The position numbers were made by a program, and so were the translations under genes. The notes under the pieces are model-generated. The model made no database searches. It saw nothing but the letters and a program-made list of their open reading frames with translations, and was not told where the DNA came from. DNA of 47,322 bases from Nodosilinea sp. P-1105 (GTDB lineage: Bacteria > Cyanobacteriota > Cyanobacteriia > Phormidesmidales > Phormidesmidaceae), in contig NZ_SMDQ01000041.1 of NCBI RefSeq assembly GCF_012911975.1, positions 4,132 to 51,453 on the forward strand, written 5' to 3'. The first letter of the stretch is position 1. The number at the start of each line of letters is the position of its first letter. Positions 43,369-47,322 of this stretch are shown here, piece after piece.

Positions 43369-45075
43369 TTAAAACGGCTGCATGGTCACTGAAAAATACA
43401 CCCCGTTCTCCTGCCAGGAGCCGCCCCGGTTGGGCACGTTAATCAGCGGAATGCCATAGGCTAGGCGCAGGTTGGCCATTGGGATGGGTTGCCACTGGAC
43501 CCCCAAACCGGTGCCCAGCAGCATGGAGGGATTAGGCGTTTCGGTTTGGTTATTCCAGCCGGTGCCAATGTCCAAAAAGGGAATCAGCTGGAGTTCGTTG
43601 ACATTGGCCGAGAGCGGTACCCGCAGTTCGACGGAGCCAACCACGGCGTTGTCGGTAACCAGTTGGTTTTGGGCATAGCCCCGCACGGTATCAACCCCGC
43701 CTACGCTAAACCTCTCCAGGGGTAGCAAGGAGTTGGGGGTAAGTTGAGCGTTGACGCGGCTGACCAATAACCACCGGGGGGACACCTGCTCCACCCACTG
43801 AAACTGCCCCAGCCAGCTAAAGAAGCGGCCATCGGTCCCGGTGTCATTGACCGTGGCATTGAAGAGATCTAGCCCCAGGCTAAACTGCGATCGCGCTGCC
43901 ACCACCCGCCGAACATCTCGGGCCAGCCAATCTTGGGAAAACCGCAGGGCGGTCACCCGGGCCACCCCATTTTCAGGACCAATGGAAAAGGAGAAGGGAA
44001 TATCGTCCAGAATAAAACTACGACTTTCCCGCAGATCCAAGGCTAAACCCAGGGCAAATTCCTGGTTAATGGAGCGGCTGAGGGGCTGACGCAGGCTAAG
44101 GCCCATGGTTCTACTGTCGCTGCGAATGCCAGCATCTACAAACTGGGGGGTGACAATGCGGCTGTCGGCGTTTTCGTAGCGCATTTGCAAGGTGCCGTCC
44201 CGGGCATTCAAAGGAACGCTGTAGCGCAGTTCGTACAGATTTAGCCCTTCGGTCAAGCCATAGCGCACACTGGCAGCATCACCAAATCCCAGCAGGTTCC
44301 GGTGCAACAGCTGGGCTTCCCCTTGAATCGAGCCAATGCTAACCGATCGCGAGTTGTCCGTCGTCAACGCCAACGAGAAGGGATCGGCCTCCGCTAAATC
44401 TAGAATCAACAAATTTTGCCCCGGACGGCTACCAGCGGTTAATTCAGCATCCACCCGCTCCAACAAGGGGTCAATTTGCAAGAGTCTCAGGGCATCTTCC
44501 AGGCGGGAAATATTCAGGGGAGGCTGGGTGGCTAGGGCAATGCGATCGCGCACATACCCCTGCCGTAGGCGACTCAACCCATTCACCTGAATGGTCTCAA
44601 GGCTGCCCTCAACCACCTGAATTTGTACGATACCATCACTCAAATCTTGCCCACTGGGCAAGAAGGCCCCAGAGGTAACATAGCCACTATTGATATAGAG
44701 ATCCGTGATCGCTGTACGCAGGTCCAGCAGTTGACTGAGGGTCAAGTCTTGGCCCTCTAGGGGTTGCACCAGGGCGGCAATGTCATCCGCTAAAACCGTG
44801 TTGCCGATCACCTCGATGCGCTCGATCGGGAAGCGGGTTTCTTCCAGCTCTGGTGGCACGATTGGGGGCTCGGGCTGGGGCTGGTCAGGCACTTGTAGAG
44901 GTACCTCTGGCGGGTCTGGATCTGGAATGGGCGGGTCCAGGGGAACAGGGCGAGTGGGTTCGGTGGGATCTGGCAGGGGCAGAATCGGTGGCGGTGTATC
45001 CGTTTGAGCCTGAGCAACGCCAGCTAAGGGAAGCGACAGGACCAGGGCACCCAGGAAGGGATGGAGTAACGGCAT
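43369..45075 (-). CDS. TpsB outer-membrane transporter (ShlB/FhaC family)
   Basis: This 568-residue Omp85-type protein exports a large partner protein across the outer membrane. From the ATG at 45075 (a GTG precedes it) there is a signal peptide ending near AGVAQA-Q, a proline-rich linker (about 25-75) and POTRA domains (IERIEVIGNTVLADDIAALV; DGIVQIQVVEGSLETIQVNG). A 16-strand-type barrel follows with the conserved loop motif VRGY in VDTVRGYAQNQL. The protein ends in phenylalanine, as expected for barrel insertion. It starts 38 bases after the tpsA stop, consistent with a tpsA-tpsB operon. Confidence 0.92.
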   Translation of the reverse strand: MPLLHPFLGALVLSLPLAGVAQAQTDTPPPILPLPDPTEPTRPVPLDPPIPDPDPPEVPLQVPDQPQPEPPIVPPELEETRFPIERIEVIGNTVLADDIAALVQPLEGQDLTLSQLLDLRTAITDLYINSGYVTSGAFLPSGQDLSDGIVQIQVVEGSLETIQVNGLSRLRQGYVRDRIALATQPPLNISRLEDALRLLQIDPLLERVDAELTAGSRPGQNLLILDLAEADPFSLALTTDNSRSVSIGSIQGEAQLLHRNLLGFGDAASVRYGLTEGLNLYELRYSVPLNARDGTLQMRYENADSRIVTPQFVDAGIRSDSRTMGLSLRQPLSRSINQEFALGLALDLRESRSFILDDIPFSFSIGPENGVARVTALRFSQDWLARDVRRVVAARSQFSLGLDLFNATVNDTGTDGRFFSWLGQFQWVEQVSPRWLLVSRVNAQLTPNSLLPLERFSVGGVDTVRGYAQNQLVTDNAVVGSVELRVPLSANVNELQLIPFLDIGTGWNNQTETPNPSMLLGTGLGVQWQPIPMANLRLAYGIPLINVPNRGGSWQENGVYFSVTMQPF

Positions 45076-45112
45076 CACAGATCAAGGTGGTAGATGGGGG
45101 ACTTAAGCAAAA

Positions 45113-47322
45113 CTAGGGACAACGATGACTCAGCACCAGGCGACCATCAGGTAAGTGGTAGACCCCATCGGGCTCTTGCAGAGCAGTCGTGTTGTCTACA
45201 GTCTGGACAGTGCCAGTGGGATAAGCAGAAATTGGCAAATCCCCTGGGCCTTGGGGTAGGCCATCTCCCCCAGTAACCACAAAGTCTCCTAGGCTTTCAT
45301 CGCTGCGGGCAATGCAGCTGCCGGCAGTCAGGGCAGCCGTGTCTAAGGTCGTTGTTTCAAGGGTTGCCAAACTATTTTCAATAAAACTCACATCAGGAAT
45401 AGTGATAGTGCCTGAGGCGATTGCTCCAGTAGCGTTAACATCAACCCGACCATTACCATCAAGAGCAAGCAGTTCTTCTAAACTGGTGAGCTGAGGAGCA
45501 GGCTGAAAATTTTCGCCAAAAAAGGCAGGAGTATCCAAGAATATATTACCACCAGTACCGTCAACAGAAAAAGCCAAAATATCACTATCGCCCAAAGCAA
45601 TGATTAAATTGGCCCTAAGAACAATATTACCCCCTCCACCACTTCCTCTCAGCACAAAAGATTGAATGTCACTATCCCCGCGCAGAATAATATTTCTAGC
45701 AGAGGCTACAATTTGCCCTCCCGATCCAAATTGTGCATTGGTGCCAATGGTACCATCATTAGCCAATAGCTGCCCTTGCAGTACAAGTACAATATTTCCA
45801 GCATCTCCACTACCCAGGTTTTCTGTAGACAGTTTTGCTCCACCCAAGACATCTAAGCTATTGGATCTAATTTGAATATCCCCACCAGTACCCATCCCTG
45901 ATGATGAAACACTGCTAAGGACTCCACTCGAAAGTTGAGGAACAAAAGGATTAACACCTTCAAAGCGCGCACTACCAGTGATTTCTATTTGAATATTTCC
46001 GCCATCTCCATTGCTCCAGCTAGAAGCATTTACTTGAGCCCCATTAGTCACTGTCAAATTATTTGCCTCAATTTTCAAGTCTCCCCCAACCCCATCACCC
46101 CCTAGGTTAAGACTATAAACTCCACTGGCCAATGCACTCAGGAAGGGGTTCACTCCATCAAATCGAGCCGCCTCACTGATTTGCAGTCGAATATTTCCCC
46201 CACCACCTTCTCCAAATATAGACCCATCAATTCGAGCTCCATTAGTGACGTCAAGATTAGCAGCATAAATCTGAATATCTCCTCCCTGACCTATCCCACC
46301 AGAACCAATAAAGCTACTAAAAACCCCACTACTTTGTAAATTCCACACGGAATTCACACCATCAAACCGAGCAGTTTCTGCAATGTTCAGAATAATATCG
46401 CCAGCCCTTCCAGAACCTGATCCTGTGACGTCGATTTTCGCCCCGTTCCTAACCTCTAAACCATTGGCATTAATTTGCACATTTCCACCCCTGCCCTCAT
46501 CACCCAAGAAGTTACTAAATGCTCCACTAGCATTATTTCCAGTAGCATTTATCCCATTGAATATAGCAACCTCCTGAATATCTAAAATCAGGTTTCCGCC
46601 CTGCCCATTTCCAAAGCTTGAAACATCAAGCCTGGCACCATTAGTGACCTCAAGATTAGCAGCATTAATTCGCACATTACCGCCAGTCCCTTGCTGTCCA
46701 AAAAGACTGCTACTGCTAAACACACCACTAGGAACAGAGAATCCGTTGATGGTTACACTCCCATCAAAGCGAGCAGTTCCACGAATATTCAAGCTAATAT
46801 CACCAGCGTTACCGGGGCCAGCATTTGTAGCATCTAATTGAGCCCCATCAGTAACATCCAGGTTGGTTGCATTAATTTGTAAATTTCCTGCTACTCCATC
46901 ACTAAAAATTCCCATAGTGCTAAAGATCCCACCTGACAAGTCATTGCGGGCATTAATACCACTTAAACGGACTGTATCGCTGATATCTAGAATTACATTT
47001 CCAGCATTACCCAAACCGAAGCTGGATGTAACCAGTCGAGCTCCGTCTAGAACTTCTAGATGATTTGCCCGAATGCGCAGACTTCCACCGACCCCTTCCC
47101 CAAAAGCTGTAATGCCAGTGAAAGCGCCTACGGCCACATCATTTTGCCCACTAAACGTTACTCTATCTGCGGCTAGCAGAACAACGTCTCCCACATCTCC
47201 AGAGCCAGTAGCATCAATATAGCTATTAGTTACAGCAATATCACCGGAGCACTCCACAAGGCGGGACGTTAAGGGGTTAATTGTCGTGTATCAATAGATA
47301 CTTGTAAAGAAAAGCTCTGCGG
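45113..47322 (-). CDS. TpsA-type filamentous haemagglutinin-like protein (partial, frameshifted)
   Basis: This is the C-terminal ~720 residues of a secreted beta-helix protein; the N-terminal TPS domain is outside the window. Six or more repeats of 65-70 residues follow the pattern GNLQINATNLDVTDGAQLDA, GNAGDISLNI, ARFDGV, then SGVFSS. The C-terminus ends EPDGVYHLPDGRLVLSHRCP. The long frame opens after a TGA at 47291-47293. The adjacent frame at the edge reads sensibly (SLQVSIDTRQLT) and joins it if one C is added to the four-base run at 47273-47276, so the gene appears frameshifted there. The gene looks AT-richer than its neighbours, and I see no GCGATCGC in it. Confidence 0.8.

Noticed and set aside
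44780..45116. Glycine/serine-rich plus-strand frames opposite tpsB
   Set aside because: They are antisense to the proline-rich linker of TpsB; the composition is a mirror of that repeat.

Overview
The window comes from a cyanobacterium. The octamer GCGATCGC (HIP1) recurs through most genes. The gene set is also cyanobacterial: Ycf51, Crr7, a CrtD-type carotenoid desaturase, ferredoxin sulfite reductase, a Ycf29/Rre1-like regulator and a HEAT-repeat protein of NblB type. Base composition looks moderately GC-rich. Together with heptanucleotide repeats and many short dispersed repeats, this suggests a filamentous Leptolyngbya/Nodosilinea-like lineage, but that placement is inference.

Layout. 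1-1700: a decayed strip with a cut-off gene start, an orphan VapB-type antitoxin, a frameshifted small gene and a Crp/Fnr-family regulator. 1985-6737: SLC13 permease, rsmH, a 2OG-Fe(II) oxygenase and a PpiC-type prolyl isomerase. 6738-7897: a gene-poor 1.16 kb with a very long hairpin and two tandem, diverged copies of a ~230 bp element; this is the least explained part of the window. 7898-13485: leuD, an unknown cyanobacterial protein, an Rre1-like response regulator, a small ABM-like protein, Hsp20 and dinB. 13582-20838: prmC, Uma2, HEAT protein, TPMT-like methyltransferase, two unknown proteins and crtD. 21367-27336: a lipoprotein facing a five-gene same-strand run (ycf51, GldA-like dehydrogenase, class I aminotransferase, tatA, sppA). 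27466-34400: epimerase-like SDR, pilin-like protein, DUF2993 protein, apt, miaA, gyrB and a small unknown gene. 34469-35331: a broken lipoprotein gene, then a 39-residue single-membrane-span protein with a strong Shine-Dalgarno sequence, an upstream TGTA-N8-TACA palindrome and its own terminator. 35462-40809: sir (with a ribbon-helix-helix-like tail), crr7, a DUF429 protein and a CHASE2-adenylate cyclase. 40643-42925: a TPR-like protein antisense to the cyclase end, then a response regulator preceded by a histidine-kinase-like protein that lacks its histidine motif. 43369-47322: a two-partner secretion pair, tpsA then tpsB. tpsA is AT-richer, has no HIP1 site that I can see, and shows a probable frameshift near the right edge.

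Most genes are housekeeping (translation and RNA modification: rsmH, prmC, miaA; topology and repair: gyrB, dinB; envelope: tatA, sppA, pilin, TPS; sulfur, leucine and carotenoid metabolism). The unusual content is mainly between genes: at least four families of short dispersed repeats, several of which supply the stop codon of the neighbouring gene, plus the tandem element at 6963-7500.
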